This document shows, in pieces, positions 1-9,789 of a stretch of 32,128 nucleotides of DNA. The stretch spans positions 1-32,128 of the forward strand of contig JAKADK010000032.1 in NCBI GenBank assembly GCA_021820665.1, written 5' to 3'. Each line of letters starts with the position of its first letter. Positions within the stretch are counted from its first letter, which is position 1. Source of the stretch: Actinomycetes bacterium (GTDB taxonomy: Bacteria > Actinomycetota > Acidimicrobiia > Acidimicrobiales > RAAP-2). The position numbers and the translations under genes were made by a program. The notes below the pieces were generated by a model. The model saw only the letters and a program-made list of their open reading frames with translations, ran no database searches and was not told the DNA's origin.

Positions 1-150
1 GTGGGTCGGCCCGTCCGGCCAGCGGCGGCCCCCGAAAGCCAGGGACGTGGAAGGACCGCGACGGTGCGTCCGGCCGTGGGTCGGCCCGTCCGGACAGCGG
101 CGGCCCCCGAAAGCCAGGGACGTGGAAGGACCGCGACGGTGCGTCCGGCC
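1..150 (+). repeat. 75-bp direct tandem repeat, two copies
   Basis: Bases 1-75 and 76-150 are identical except for one C/A difference (Ala versus Asp in the open frame). The unit is exactly 25 codons, so copy-number change keeps the TPR gene in frame. Further copies may lie upstream of the window. Confidence 0.95.
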
Positions 151-1106
151 GCTCAAGAGAGCAGACCGGGGAGTGGCGCGACGCCCGGGTCGTCCGGAAG
201 GGTTGGGGCAGTGTGGCCCGCCGGGGGGCCAGCACGGTGCGGGAAGGTCCGCGAGGGACGCCGGGCGAACTTCGAGGCGGGCCCGCCGAGCCTGGGACGC
301 CGACTGCGCGCGGCGCGTGGGTAGCCGACGAGTGGGTGCGTGACGACCATCTCCGGAGCTCGCCGCGTCCCGAGGCGCTGCGACCGCCGGCGTACCGTTC
401 CGTGGCGCAGCCGGCGGAGGTGCCCGCCGACGTGCTCAACGAGCTGGCGACGGCGGCCGGCGCCGATTGGGGCCAGTTGCGAGAACGGATCACCGAACGG
501 ATGGGTGCCGGGATGGGCGCCTACGGGCGAGAGCGCTACCGGGATGCGTCACGCATCCTTAAGACCGTGGTCGATGCCGTGCCCAATGCCCCCTCGGTCC
601 GTGAGCTCGTCGGTTTGAGCCAGTACCACCAGGGAAACTGGCGGGCCGCCCTCGTCCACCTCGAGGTCTTCACCGCACTCACCGGTTCGGTCGACCAGCA
701 TCCCGTGCGCATGGACTGTCATCGTGCCCTCGGTCGACCCAAGCGCGTCGAGGCACTCTACGACGAGCTCCGGCAGGGTTCGCCCGACCCCGAGGTCCTT
801 TCGGAGGGGCGGCTCGTGCTGGCGGGCACGCGGGCAGACGCAGGGGACCTGGCGGGGGCGGTGAAGCTGCTCGTCGACGCAGGGGGAGGACGGCTGGTAC
901 GAAACCCGTCGGAGCGTCACCTCCGGCAGTGGTACGTGCTCGGTGACCTGATGGAGCGATCGGGCGAGCTGGCGAAGGCCAGGGAGCTGTTCTCCCGGGT
1001 CGCTGCGATCGACCCGGACGCCTACGACGTGGCCGGTCGCCTGGAGGCGCTCGGCCCGCCGGCGCGGGAGCGACGGCCAGCCAATCGCCGTTCGCGTACC
1101 CGTTAG
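1..1106 (+). CDS. TPR-repeat protein with basic low-complexity N-terminus (5' end outside window)
   Basis: The frame read from base 3 is open from the window edge to the TAG at 1104-1106, so the gene almost certainly starts upstream; an internal GTG at 213 would be an artificial start. The first 50 visible residues are two copies of a 25-residue Gly/Arg/Pro/Lys-rich unit, followed by more charged low-complexity sequence and a WGSVARRGAS motif. The C-terminal ~220 residues are helical and TPR-like (for example GERSG-type turns around 'GDLMERSGELAKARELFSRV'). From memory, similar actinobacterial proteins have a disordered Arg-rich head and a TPR tail, with no known function. The tail suggests protein-protein contacts and the basic head could bind nucleic acid; both are inference. 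The stop codon overlaps the -10 box of fbaB. Confidence 0.75.
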   Translation, partial: GSARPASGGPRKPGTWKDRDGASGRGSARPDSGGPRKPGTWKDRDGASGRSREQTGEWRDARVVRKGWGSVARRGASTVREGPRGTPGELRGGPAEPGTPTARGAWVADEWVRDDHLRSSPRPEALRPPAYRSVAQPAEVPADVLNELATAAGADWGQLRERITERMGAGMGAYGRERYRDASRILKTVVDAVPNAPSVRELVGLSQYHQGNWRAALVHLEVFTALTGSVDQHPVRMDCHRALGRPKRVEALYDELRQGSPDPEVLSEGRLVLAGTRADAGDLAGAVKLLVDAGGGRLVRNPSERHLRQWYVLGDLMERSGELAKARELFSRVAAIDPDAYDVAGRLEALGPPARERRPANRRSRTR

Positions 1107-1115
1107 GCTCGTCCC
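1104..1115 (+). promoter_or_regulatory. Leaderless promoter -10 box for fbaB
   Basis: TAGGCT at 1104-1109 lies 6 nt before the ATG of fbaB and there is no Shine-Dalgarno sequence. The box contains the TAG stop of the TPR gene. No clear -35 is visible. Confidence 0.55.
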
Positions 1116-2165
1116 ATGGACCTTGAACAGCTACTCGGCGACGAGGCAGCATTCCTCCTCGATCACCAGGCGACCGCCTTTCCTTCCGCCCTCCTGAGCC
1201 TGCCTGGCCCCGACTACATCGACCGCGTCCTGGTCGACTCCGACCGATCGCCCGCGGTGCTCCGGAACCTGGGCATGCTCTACGGCACCGGGCGGCTCGC
1301 CGGGACGGGGTACGTCTCCATCCTCCCGGTCGACCAGGGGATCGAGCATTCGGCGGCCGCGAGCTTTTCCGCCTTCCCCGCCTACTTTGATCCGGCGCGA
1401 CTGTGCGATCTGGCCATCGCCGGCGGCTGCAACGCCATCGCCACGACGTTGGGTGGGCTCGGGATCGTGTCCCGACGTTATGCGCACCGGATCCCGTTCA
1501 TCGTGAAGCTGAACCACAATGACTTCTTGAACTACCCGAACACCTACGACCAGGTGATGTTCGCCTCGGTGCGCCAGGCCGCCGACCTCGGCGCCATCGG
1601 CGTCGGCGCCACGATCTACTTCGGTTCCGACGGCGCCGATCGGCAGATCGGCGAGGTCTCCCGGGCGTTCGCCGAGGCCCACCGGCACGGGATGTTCACG
1701 GTGTTGTGGTGCTACCTGCGCAACAGCGCCTTCAAGCAGGGCGACGTCGACTACCACGTGTCGGCCGACCTCACCGGGCAGGCCAACCACCTGGGCGTGA
1801 CGATCGAGGCCGACCTCATCAAGCAGAAGCAGCCGGAGAACAACGGTGGGTACAACGCGCTCCACTTCGGGAGGACCGACCCGCGCGTCTACAGCGAGCT
1901 GACCACCGATCATCCGATCGACTTGACCCGGTGGCAGGTGGTGAACTGCTACGCAGGTCGGATCGGCCTCATCAACTCGGGCGGCGAGTCGAAGGGCGAC
2001 GACGACCTGGCTCAGGCGGTCCGTACCGCCGTGATCAACAAGCGGGCCGGGGGGACTGGTCTGATCGTCGGGCGGAAGTCCTTCCAACGGCCCACCGACG
2101 AGGGCGCGGCGCTCATCCGCGCCATCCAGGACGTCTACCTCGATCCGGGTGTGACGGTGGCGTAG
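1116..2165 (+). CDS. fbaB: Class I fructose-bisphosphate aldolase (FbaB/DhnA type)
   Basis: Reversible aldol cleavage of fructose-1,6-bisphosphate to dihydroxyacetone phosphate and glyceraldehyde-3-phosphate in the cytosol, by a metal-independent Schiff-base mechanism. The 349-residue protein is colinear with E. coli FbaB (350 aa) over its whole length: [31 protein letters not shown] near residue 70, [34 protein letters not shown] and a glycine-rich phosphate-binding end ([19 protein letters not shown]). Lys237 in the DLIKQK motif is the likely Schiff-base lysine. The ATG follows a TAnnnT box at 6 nt, indicating a leaderless mRNA. The gene stands alone; korA begins 282 nt downstream after its own leader, so an operon with korAB is possible but not shown. 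Confidence 0.95.
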   Translation: MDLEQLLGDEAAFLLDHQATAFPSALLSLPGPDYIDRVLVDSDRSPAVLRNLGMLYGTGRLAGTGYVSILPVDQGIEHSAAASFSAFPAYFDPARLCDLAIAGGCNAIATTLGGLGIVSRRYAHRIPFIVKLNHNDFLNYPNTYDQVMFASVRQAADLGAIGVGATIYFGSDGADRQIGEVSRAFAEAHRHGMFTVLWCYLRNSAFKQGDVDYHVSADLTGQANHLGVTIEADLIKQKQPENNGGYNALHFGRTDPRVYSELTTDHPIDLTRWQVVNCYAGRIGLINSGGESKGDDDLAQAVRTAVINKRAGGTGLIVGRKSFQRPTDEGAALIRAIQDVYLDPGVTVA

Positions 2166-2206
2166 GAGCCGCGTCGGAGGCGCGTGGGACCGGCGGCACA
2201 TCTCGT

Positions 2207-2232
2207 GAGCACGCCGGGCAGGCGGTGTGCTC
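2207..2232 (+). terminator. Possible intrinsic hairpin after fbaB
   Basis: GAGCAC (2207-2212) pairs with GTGCTC (2227-2232), with a partly paired GCC/GGC interior. No U-tract follows, so this is only a candidate terminator or attenuator. The rest of the 2166-2447 gap holds a TACACT hexamer (2308-2313), a possible -10 for korA, and nothing else I recognise. Confidence 0.3.
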
Positions 2233-2447
2233 CGTGCGTGGGTGGCGTCGTCGGTGCGACGGATCGGGAGCGACCGACGTCATCCCGGGCTCCGGCTCGT
2301 GGGGGGGTACACTGCGGGAGGACGGTGGGGGTGGTCCAGCGAGCCTCGGCCCGTCCCTCCCCCGCCCGCTCGGATCGCGTGCGCCCTTGCGCCCGACCGG
2401 GGGTGTGCTGGACGTCAGCGAGGGCAGCGAGGCAGTGACAGAGGAGC

Positions 2448-4388
<1,941 letters not shown>

Positions 4389-4479
4389 GCCCCGGAAGCG
4401 GAGTGGGCATCGGGAACAGGGGCGAGCGCGCACGCGGCCATGGGGCTCGTGGGGGACAGGAAGGGATGGTGGACCGTCG

Positions 4480-5514
4480 ATGACCGATCTGGCCGAGCCG
4501 GGAGCGATCACCCAGACGACGCGGAAGGACTGGACCTCGGACCAGGAGGTCAGGTGGTGTCCGGGCTGCGGCGACTACTCCATCCTCGCCGCTGTGCAGA
4601 TGCTCCTGCCCGAGCTCGGGGTGAGGCGGGAGAACACCGTCTTCCTTTCGGGGATCGGGTGCGCCGCCCGCTTTCCCTACTACATGAACACCTACGGCCT
4701 GCACTCCATCCACGGTCGTGCACCGGCCATCGCCACGGGACTGGCCGCCACCCGTCCCGACCTCGATGTGTGGGTGGTCACCGGTGATGGTGACTCGCTC
4801 TCCATCGGCGGGAACCATCTCATCCACGCCCTCCGGAGGAACATCAACATCACCATCCTCCTCTTCAACAACCAGATCTACGGGCTGACGAAGGGCCAGT
4901 ACTCGCCGACCTCCGAGGTGGCGAAGGTCACCAAGTCGACGCCGTTCGGCTCGCTCGAGCGGCCGTTCAACCCGCTCAGCCTGGCTCTCGGCGCGGAGGC
5001 GACCTTCGTGGCGCGCACCCACGACATGGATCGCAAGCACATGATGGAGACGTTCCGCCGGGCCCACGATCACCGGGGCGCGTCGTTCGTCGAGATCTAC
5101 CAGAACTGCAACGTCTTCAACGACGGTGCGTTCGCCCAGATCACCGGGAAGGACAACCGGGGCGAGATGCTGATCCCGCTCGTCCACGGCGAGCCCATCC
5201 GGTACGGGCCCGAGGGTGAGCACGGGGTCGTCCTCCGAGCGGACGGCAGCATCTCGCTCGTGGAGGTGGCGGACGTCGACGAGTCCGACCTCCTGGTCCA
5301 CGACGAGCACCGTGACAATCCCGGCCTCGCCTTTCAGCTCTCCCGACTGTCTCGGGGGCCGTTCGAGCCCACACCGATCGGCGTCTTCCGCGACGTTGAA
5401 CGAGCCGAGTACGGTGCGGAGATGGCCCGACAGATCGAGGAGACCACGGCCAGGAAGGGCCCCGGCGACCTCCGGGACCTGCTGCGGTCCGGGTCTTCGT
5501 GGACGGTGTCCTGA
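4480..5514 (+). CDS. korB: 2-oxoglutarate:ferredoxin oxidoreductase beta subunit
   Basis: TPP-binding catalytic subunit partnering KorA. The 344-residue protein shows WCPGCGDYSI near residue 26 (the Cys pair common in this family), LSGIGCAARFPYY, the HGRAPAIATG loop and a TPP/Mg motif GDGDSLSIGGNH followed ~25 residues later by LLFNNQIYGLTKGQYSPTS. The start at 4480 is chosen because the family begins just before the WCPGCG segment and because AGGAAGGG lies at 4458-4465; the open frame extends upstream into korA territory. The gene lies 91 nt after korA on the same strand and is surely co-transcribed. Its stop codon sits within a 13-bp tandem duplication. Confidence 0.93.
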   Translation: MTDLAEPGAITQTTRKDWTSDQEVRWCPGCGDYSILAAVQMLLPELGVRRENTVFLSGIGCAARFPYYMNTYGLHSIHGRAPAIATGLAATRPDLDVWVVTGDGDSLSIGGNHLIHALRRNINITILLFNNQIYGLTKGQYSPTSEVAKVTKSTPFGSLERPFNPLSLALGAEATFVARTHDMDRKHMMETFRRAHDHRGASFVEIYQNCNVFNDGAFAQITGKDNRGEMLIPLVHGEPIRYGPEGEHGVVLRADGSISLVEVADVDESDLLVHDEHRDNPGLAFQLSRLSRGPFEPTPIGVFRDVERAEYGAEMARQIEETTARKGPGDLRDLLRSGSSWTVS

Positions 5515-5528
5515 GACGGTGTCCTGAG
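5503..5528 (+). repeat. 13-bp tandem duplication across the korB stop codon
   Basis: ACGGTGTCCTGAG occurs at 5503-5515 and again at 5516-5528. The first copy holds the korB TGA (5512-5514). The rest of the 103-nt gap to the convergent DUF1015 gene is G-rich without an obvious hairpin. Confidence 0.9.
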
Positions 5529-5617
5529 GGAGACCGCGGTGCGCCCCGGGTGCAGGCGAGGAGCGGGCCGACGGGCGGGGGCGGGTCGGGGGAGGGCGTG
5601 CGTCCAGGTGGCAACCG

Positions 5618-6916
5618 TCACAGCATCCGGTAGACCATGCCCGAACGGGGCTTGGGCCAGAAGTAGGTCGTCTTCGGGGGCATGAGCCGACTGGTCATCG
5701 CGTAGTCGGCGATCTGCGCAACGGTCGGAGCGCGCAGAAGGAACACGGCGTCGGCGCTGCCGTCGGCCGCGGCTCTCGTGGCTTCGTCCGTCGAGTAGCA
5801 GTAGCTGAGCTGGTGGGGAGGCAGGGAGGCGAGCACCGCGTCGAGGAGTGCGGCGTCGGGATCGCCGGCCCCGGGGATGGCCGTCGCGGCGGCGTCGCCG
5901 GTGCCGCCGGTGGCCCCAGCGGCGCCGATGCTTCCGTGAGGCTCTCCGTCGTCAGCTCGGACGTCGGGGTGATCGGGGTGATCCCGACGAGGCCGGGCGC
6001 GGAGCGCCCAGACGCGTCCGGCGCGGAGGAGCGCCAGCGAGGGGTGGTTGGCCAGCGTCGCCAGCGCCTCGCCGTCCACCGGACCGAGGGGGAGGATGTC
6101 GAACCATCGCTCTAGCATGGCTACGAGGTCGATCTGGCCATCGATCCCGGTGACCGCCCGGTGGACGGGTCCGACGACGGTCTGGGCCTGCGACAGTGGG
6201 GCGACGAAGGCCATGATGGCTGCGGCCCCCGTGGCCCAGGGGGGCTCGTCACCGGCCCCGGGGCCGCACTCCGCCTGGTAGGCAAGGGCAGTCCGATACC
6301 GGTGGTGGCCGTCGGCGATGACGACCGGCGCGGCCGCCACCGCGACGTCGAGCGTGCGATGGACCACGGGATCGGTCACGGTCCAGAGCTCGTGGAGGAC
6401 GCCGTCGTCGTCGACTACGGAGAGAGCGGGGGCCGATCGGGTCGCGGAGGTGACGTCGAAGGTCGGGGCAAGGGAGAGCCCCCAGATCGGCGAGAGGTTG
6501 GCGCGGGTTGCCCGGAGCAGGTCGAGCCGGTCGGTGCGCGGTGCCGAGAGGGTCTCCTCGTGGGGGAGGATGGTCGGACCGCCAGGGCCGAGCCGGAGGG
6601 CGCCGATGACCCCGGTGATCGCACCGCACCCGACTGGCGGGGTCATCCGGTACGGGTAGAGGGCGGGCGCGCGCTCTCGCACGAGGAGACCTTCCCGCAG
6701 CCAGCGATCGAGCAGGCCGGCCGCGTGACGGTACCGGTCCACACCGTCGGGTCCCGGCACGGGTAGCTCGACGTGGACGGCGTTGGCGGGATGCCGGGCG
6801 GCCAGCTCGGCGCGTTGCGCAGGGGAGATCACGTCATAGGGTGGGGCCATGACGGCGCCCAGGTCGACGGCGGTGAGGTCGTAGCGGAGACCGATGAAGG
6901 CCTCGAACGCGGGCAT
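5618..6916 (-). CDS. DUF1015 family protein
   Basis: A conserved bacterial family of unknown biochemical function, sometimes described as ParB-like or kinase-associated. The visible family signatures are the N-terminal APPYDVIS, ILPHEETL with TRANLSPIWGL, the VIADGHHRYRTAL segment, and the C-terminal MPPKTTYFWPKPRSGMVYR. Length (432 aa) is typical. A Gly/Ala/Asp-rich stretch with DHPDHPDV and GAAGATGG, around residues 305-345, looks like a disordered insertion. Start: GTG at 6922 and ATG at 6916 are both in frame. I prefer 6916 because TAGGCC lies 6 nt before it, matching the leaderless pattern of neighbouring genes. It is convergent with korB and divergent from the merR gene; neither neighbour indicates a function. 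Confidence 0.85.
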   Translation of the reverse strand: MPAFEAFIGLRYDLTAVDLGAVMAPPYDVISPAQRAELAARHPANAVHVELPVPGPDGVDRYRHAAGLLDRWLREGLLVRERAPALYPYRMTPPVGCGAITGVIGALRLGPGGPTILPHEETLSAPRTDRLDLLRATRANLSPIWGLSLAPTFDVTSATRSAPALSVVDDDGVLHELWTVTDPVVHRTLDVAVAAAPVVIADGHHRYRTALAYQAECGPGAGDEPPWATGAAAIMAFVAPLSQAQTVVGPVHRAVTGIDGQIDLVAMLERWFDILPLGPVDGEALATLANHPSLALLRAGRVWALRARPRRDHPDHPDVRADDGEPHGSIGAAGATGGTGDAAATAIPGAGDPDAALLDAVLASLPPHQLSYCYSTDEATRAAADGSADAVFLLRAPTVAQIADYAMTSRLMPPKTTYFWPKPRSGMVYRML

Positions 6917-6928
6917 GTCCACGGCCTA
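6917..6928 (-). promoter_or_regulatory. Candidate leaderless -10 box for the DUF1015 gene
   Basis: On the minus strand TAGGCC (6928 to 6923) is followed after 6 nt by ATG (6916). The final C departs from the TAnnnT pattern, so support is moderate. Confidence 0.35.
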
Positions 6929-6970
6929 GCACACGTAGCACAGCGGTCATCCGGGTCTGTCCCCGCCGTC

Positions 6971-7013
6971 ACCGCCCGCCCGTGTGGTGGCCACCGCCCG
7001 CCCTGTGGTGGCC
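6971..7013 (+). repeat. Imperfect 21/22-bp tandem repeat in the divergent intergenic region
   Basis: ACCGCCCGCC(C/-)(G/C)TGTGGTGGCC-type units occupy 6971-6992 and 6993-7013, between the DUF1015 and merR promoters. A shorter echo (GTGGTGCCGTCGCCAGGGG) follows. It could be operator-like, but repeat slippage is equally likely. Confidence 0.6.
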
Positions 7014-7039
7014 AGGGACTGTGGTGCCGTCGCCAGGGG

Positions 7040-7068
7040 TTGTGGCCGCCGCGGCGATCCCCTACATT
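7040..7068 (+). promoter_or_regulatory. Candidate sigma70-type promoter upstream of merR
   Basis: TTGTGG (7040-7045) and TACATT (7063-7068) are separated by 17 nt. A GTG starts 6 nt after the -10, so the transcript would begin at or near that codon and be leaderless for the small upstream ORF at 7075-7137. Confidence 0.45.
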
Positions 7069-7074
7069 CGCGCC

Positions 7075-7137
7075 GTGACTTCTCGGATCGGGTGCGGCGC
7101 GAGCGCTCCGGGCTCCGGCGGACAGGAGATCTGGTGA
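7075..7137 (+). CDS. Putative 20-codon leaderless upstream ORF coupled to merR
   Basis: GTG at 7075, 6 nt after a TACATT box, opens a frame encoding MTSRIGCGASAPGSGGQEIW and ending in TGA 7135-7137. That TGA overlaps the GTG start (7134-7136) of merR in a GTGA arrangement, and the merR Shine-Dalgarno lies inside this ORF. Layout alone suggests translational coupling or attenuation. The peptide has one Cys and resembles nothing I know. It may be chance, as the ORF is short. Confidence 0.35.
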   Translation: MTSRIGCGASAPGSGGQEIW

Positions 7138-7622
7138 CGGACGGCAGTCGGGATATCGCCGGCACGGAAGGCTCCGATGGCGACCAGCGCATCTTGCGCA
7201 TCGGGGAGGCGGCCCAGGAGCTCGGTGTGTCGCCTCGAACGCTCCGGTGGTACGAGGAGCTGGGCCTGTTGGCACCGGCGGGCTACTCGGCCGGCGGCGC
7301 CCGCCGCTACTGCCGTGGCGATCTGGATCGCGTGGTCCACATCCGGGAGCTCCAGGCGCTCCTGGGCTTCGACCTCACCGAGATCAAGGAGCTGCTCCGC
7401 GCCGAAGACTCCCTGGCGGGGCTGCGATCGGAGTACCGCTCCGGGGCCGATGACGACCGACGCCGGGAGATCCTGGAAGAGGCGCTTGCGATCAACGCCC
7501 GGTTGGCGGGCTTGGTGGCGGCGAAGCAGGCTCGCCTCGAGCGAATGACCGCCGATCTCGACGCCAAGAACCGCCGGTACCGCAAGCTCCTGCGTGACCT
7601 CGGCCGTCCCGTTCGGCGCTGA
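7134..7622 (+). CDS. MerR-family transcriptional regulator
   Basis: DNA-binding regulator of 162 aa. The N-terminal winged helix spans residues ~20-90 (ILRIGEAAQELGVSPRTLRWYEELGLL, then GGARRYCRGDLDRVVHIREL); the C-terminal part is a long dimerisation helix (EILEEALAINARLAGLVAAKQARLERM). No Cys-based metal-binding loop is visible, so it is not an evident metal sensor and the inducer is unknown. The start is GTG 7134, with AGGAG at 7124-7128 and 5-nt spacing; the longer frame from 6984 lacks such support and reads through promoter DNA. It is convergent with an MFS exporter and may control it, but that is only a guess from proximity. Confidence 0.85.
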   Translation: MTDGSRDIAGTEGSDGDQRILRIGEAAQELGVSPRTLRWYEELGLLAPAGYSAGGARRYCRGDLDRVVHIRELQALLGFDLTEIKELLRAEDSLAGLRSEYRSGADDDRRREILEEALAINARLAGLVAAKQARLERMTADLDAKNRRYRKLLRDLGRPVRR

Positions 7623-7676
7623 CCCAGGTCCAGCTCACGCGATCCGGGTCAGTGGCGGCCAGGTTCGCCCCGACGT

Positions 7677-7760
7677 GGCCCGGTCAGCGAGGTGTGGCCC
7701 GGTCACCGAGAGCCCGGTCACCGAGACATGGCCCGGTCAGCGAGGTGTGGCCCGGTGGAG
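7677..7760 (+). repeat. Short tandem array between convergent merR and MFS genes
   Basis: Five units built on GGCCCGGTCA(G/C)CGAG start at 7677, 7696, 7711 (first base A), 7730 and 7749 (truncated). The period is 19 nt, with one 15-nt step. The array fills most of the gap between the two stop codons (7622 and 7769). Confidence 0.85.
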
Positions 7761-7768
7761 GGGCGCGT

Positions 7769-8974
7769 TCAGGCAGCCAGCCGCCGCCGGCCGTTGAGGG
7801 AGAGGACCTCGTTCGCACCCCACAGGAGCAGGGCGAGGACGCCGAAGGCGGCGGCCAGCTCGACGACGGCGTGCCAACCCCCGGCGGCGTACGTGACTCC
7901 GGTCGTCGCCGATCCGAGCGAGCCCCCGATGAAGTAGGTCACCATGTACCCGGAGTTGAGGCGGCTCCGCGCTTCGGGTCGGAGTGCGTAGATGAGCTGC
8001 TGGTTTTGGATCTGGATCGACTGGATGCCGAGATCGACGAGCAGGACGCCAGCCATGAGCGGGATGAGGTGAGTGGTCCCGATGAAGAGGAGCCAGCACG
8101 ACCCCACCACGATGCACAGCGAGAGGCCGCTCGTCAGGCGCTCGTAACCCCGATCGGCGAGGCGTCCGCTGAACGACGCGGCCAGCGCGCCACCCGCGCC
8201 GAGCAGGCCGAACAGCCCGATGACTGCCTGGCTGTAGTGGTATGGCGACGCTGCCAGCAAGAACGCGATGCTCGTCCACATGACGTTGAACGTGGCGAAC
8301 GCCAGGGCGCCGAGTACCGAGCGCAGCCGCAGCACGCGTTCGGTACGCATCAGGTGGACGACGGATCCGAGCAGCTCGGTGTAGCGGATCGCCGGTCGGT
8401 CGTCCTCGCCCGGGAGCACGCGCAGGAGCGTGCCGGCCAGCGCCAGCATTGCCACCCCGGCTACGGCGTAGACCGTTCGCCACCCCGCTACCTGGGCGAT
8501 GAGGCCGGCGAAGGTCCGCGCCAGGAGGATGCCGAGCAGGAGCCCGCTCATGACGGTCCCGACCACTCTGCCCCTCGTGGCGTCGTCGGCGAGATGAGCG
8601 GCGAAGGGAACCAGGATCTGGGCGACGACGGAGCAGATGCCGGCGACGATGACTGCCACGATGAGGATGGCGATGGAGGGCGCCAGGGAGGCGACGAACA
8701 GCCCGACGCTGGCGCCGAGGAGCACGATGGGGATGAGGCGGCGGCGGACCAGCAGGTCACCGAGGGGCACGAGGAACGCCAGGCCGACGCCGTAGCCGAT
8801 CTGGGACCCGGTGACGGCGAGGGACACGACGCCCGAGCCCGTGTGGAACGTCCGAGCGATGGTCGGCAGCAGGGGCTGGGCGTAGTACAGGTTGGCGACG
8901 GACATCCCGCAGGCGATCCCGAAGATCACCGTGAGGAGAGGTGTCATGCGCGTCCGGGTCGGCGTCAGAACCAT
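7769..8974 (-). CDS. MFS transporter (drug/sugar efflux type)
   Basis: Integral membrane transporter of ~401 aa with the 12-helix major-facilitator pattern. The first helix is MTPLLTVIFGIACGMSVANL followed by YYAQPLLPTIA. An MFS loop 2-3 motif is visible as PLGDLLVRRRLIPIVLLG, and the second half begins near LRSVLGALAFATFN with GRLADRGYERL as the repeat of that motif. The substrate is not determinable; resemblance is to DHA1-type efflux proteins. Several starts are in frame (GTG 9016, ATG 8989, ATG 8974, ATG 8947). I choose 8974 because a TATGCT box lies 10 nt upstream and the residues before it are Pro-rich and non-membrane. It diverges from pgsA. Confidence 0.85.
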   Translation of the reverse strand: MVLTPTRTRMTPLLTVIFGIACGMSVANLYYAQPLLPTIARTFHTGSGVVSLAVTGSQIGYGVGLAFLVPLGDLLVRRRLIPIVLLGASVGLFVASLAPSIAILIVAVIVAGICSVVAQILVPFAAHLADDATRGRVVGTVMSGLLLGILLARTFAGLIAQVAGWRTVYAVAGVAMLALAGTLLRVLPGEDDRPAIRYTELLGSVVHLMRTERVLRLRSVLGALAFATFNVMWTSIAFLLAASPYHYSQAVIGLFGLLGAGGALAASFSGRLADRGYERLTSGLSLCIVVGSCWLLFIGTTHLIPLMAGVLLVDLGIQSIQIQNQQLIYALRPEARSRLNSGYMVTYFIGGSLGSATTGVTYAAGGWHAVVELAAAFGVLALLLWGANEVLSLNGRRRLAA

Positions 8975-8990
8975 GACGTGAGGGAGCATA
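8975..8990 (-). promoter_or_regulatory. Candidate -10 box for the MFS gene
   Basis: TATGCT (8990 to 8985 on the minus strand) lies 10 nt before ATG 8974. No Shine-Dalgarno is seen. Confidence 0.3.
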
Positions 8991-9065
8991 CGGGGAGGAG
9001 GGGGAGAGTCGAGCACCCCGTTGCCCTCCGTGCGTCGGCCCCCGGGAGGCGCGCCGAGATACCCG

Positions 9066-9078
9066 TAGACTCGTCCCC
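9066..9078 (+). promoter_or_regulatory. Leaderless -10 box for pgsA
   Basis: TAGACT (9066-9071) is followed after 7 nt by the GTG start of pgsA, without a Shine-Dalgarno sequence. Confidence 0.55.
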
Positions 9079-9789
9079 GTGGAGGCCACGGCGAACGGGC
9101 GCGAGCGAGGTGTGGGCAGTGTCGAGGTCCCTCCGGGTGGAGGGGTCCCGCCGGAACCGGCCACGCCGATCGGGGTCGACACCGACCCCGATCGCCTGGA
9201 TCGAGTCCTCACGGTGCCCAATGGCATCACGGTCGTGCGCCTGGCCTGTATCCCGCTGTTCGTCTGGCTCCTCTTCGGTGCTCGGCGCCAGACCGATGCC
9301 GCCGTCCTGCTCGGTGCTCTGGGGGCGACGGATTGGATCGACGGGCAGGTGGCACGGCGATGGCACCAGGTCTCGACCCTGGGCAAGGTCCTCGACCCGG
9401 TGGCTGACCGGCTCCTCGTGGGGACGGCGGTGATCGCCGTCGTGGTCTACGGGGCCGTTCCCGTGTGGTTCGCCGCCGCCACGCTGGCCCGAGAGGCTCT
9501 CGTCTCCGCCGCGGTGCTCGTGCTGGCATCGCTGGGCGCGGAGCGCATCGACGTGCTCGTGGTCGGGAAGGCGGGTACGTTCGCACTCATGTTCGCGTAC
9601 CCGGCGTTTCTTCTCGGAGACGGGAGGGCGGTGTGGCAGGGCGACGTCCGCCTGGCGGCATGGACCACCGGCGTGGTGGGCCTTGCGCTGGCCTGGGTGG
9701 CGGCGGGGGCCTACGTGCCCGTGGCTCGCCGCGCTCTCCACGCCGGTAGAGCGGGCGAGGCAGGAAGAAGGGGAGGGACAGCGACATGA
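9079..9789 (+). CDS. pgsA: CDP-alcohol phosphatidyltransferase (PgsA-like)
   Basis: Membrane enzyme that transfers a phosphatidyl group from CDP-diacylglycerol to an alcohol, most likely glycerol-3-phosphate for phosphatidylglycerol. The full family signature DxxDGxxARx8GxxxDxxxD is present: TDWIDGQVARR, then TLGKVLDPVADR at residues ~94-119. Around it are several hydrophobic helices (ITVVRLACIPLFVWLLFGA, LLVGTAVIAVVVYGAV, LAAWTTGVVGLALAWVAAGA). The ~40-residue N-terminal tail is hydrophilic. The GTG start fits the leaderless -10 box. The stop overlaps the ATG of the next gene (ATGA), so the two are translationally coupled. Position and order match M. tuberculosis pgsA2 (Rv1822) upstream of gcvH-garA. 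The exact acceptor alcohol is inferred. Confidence 0.88.
   Translation: MEATANGRERGVGSVEVPPGGGVPPEPATPIGVDTDPDRLDRVLTVPNGITVVRLACIPLFVWLLFGARRQTDAAVLLGALGATDWIDGQVARRWHQVSTLGKVLDPVADRLLVGTAVIAVVVYGAVPVWFAAATLAREALVSAAVLVLASLGAERIDVLVVGKAGTFALMFAYPAFLLGDGRAVWQGDVRLAAWTTGVVGLALAWVAAGAYVPVARRALHAGRAGEAGRRGGTAT

Noticed and set aside
1..150. Repeats as a CRISPR array (also 7677-7760 and 31841-32128)
   Set aside because: Units are directly adjacent without unique spacers of constant size, and no cas genes are present.
2325..2438. In-frame GTG upstream ORF before korA
   Set aside because: It sits 11 nt after TACACT, ends before korA without overlap, and encodes Arg/Pro-rich sequence typical of non-coding GC-rich DNA.
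7652..9433. 593-codon plus-strand open frame over the MFS gene and into pgsA
   Set aside because: The minus-strand transporter has clear hydrophobic helices, while the plus-strand reading is charged low complexity.
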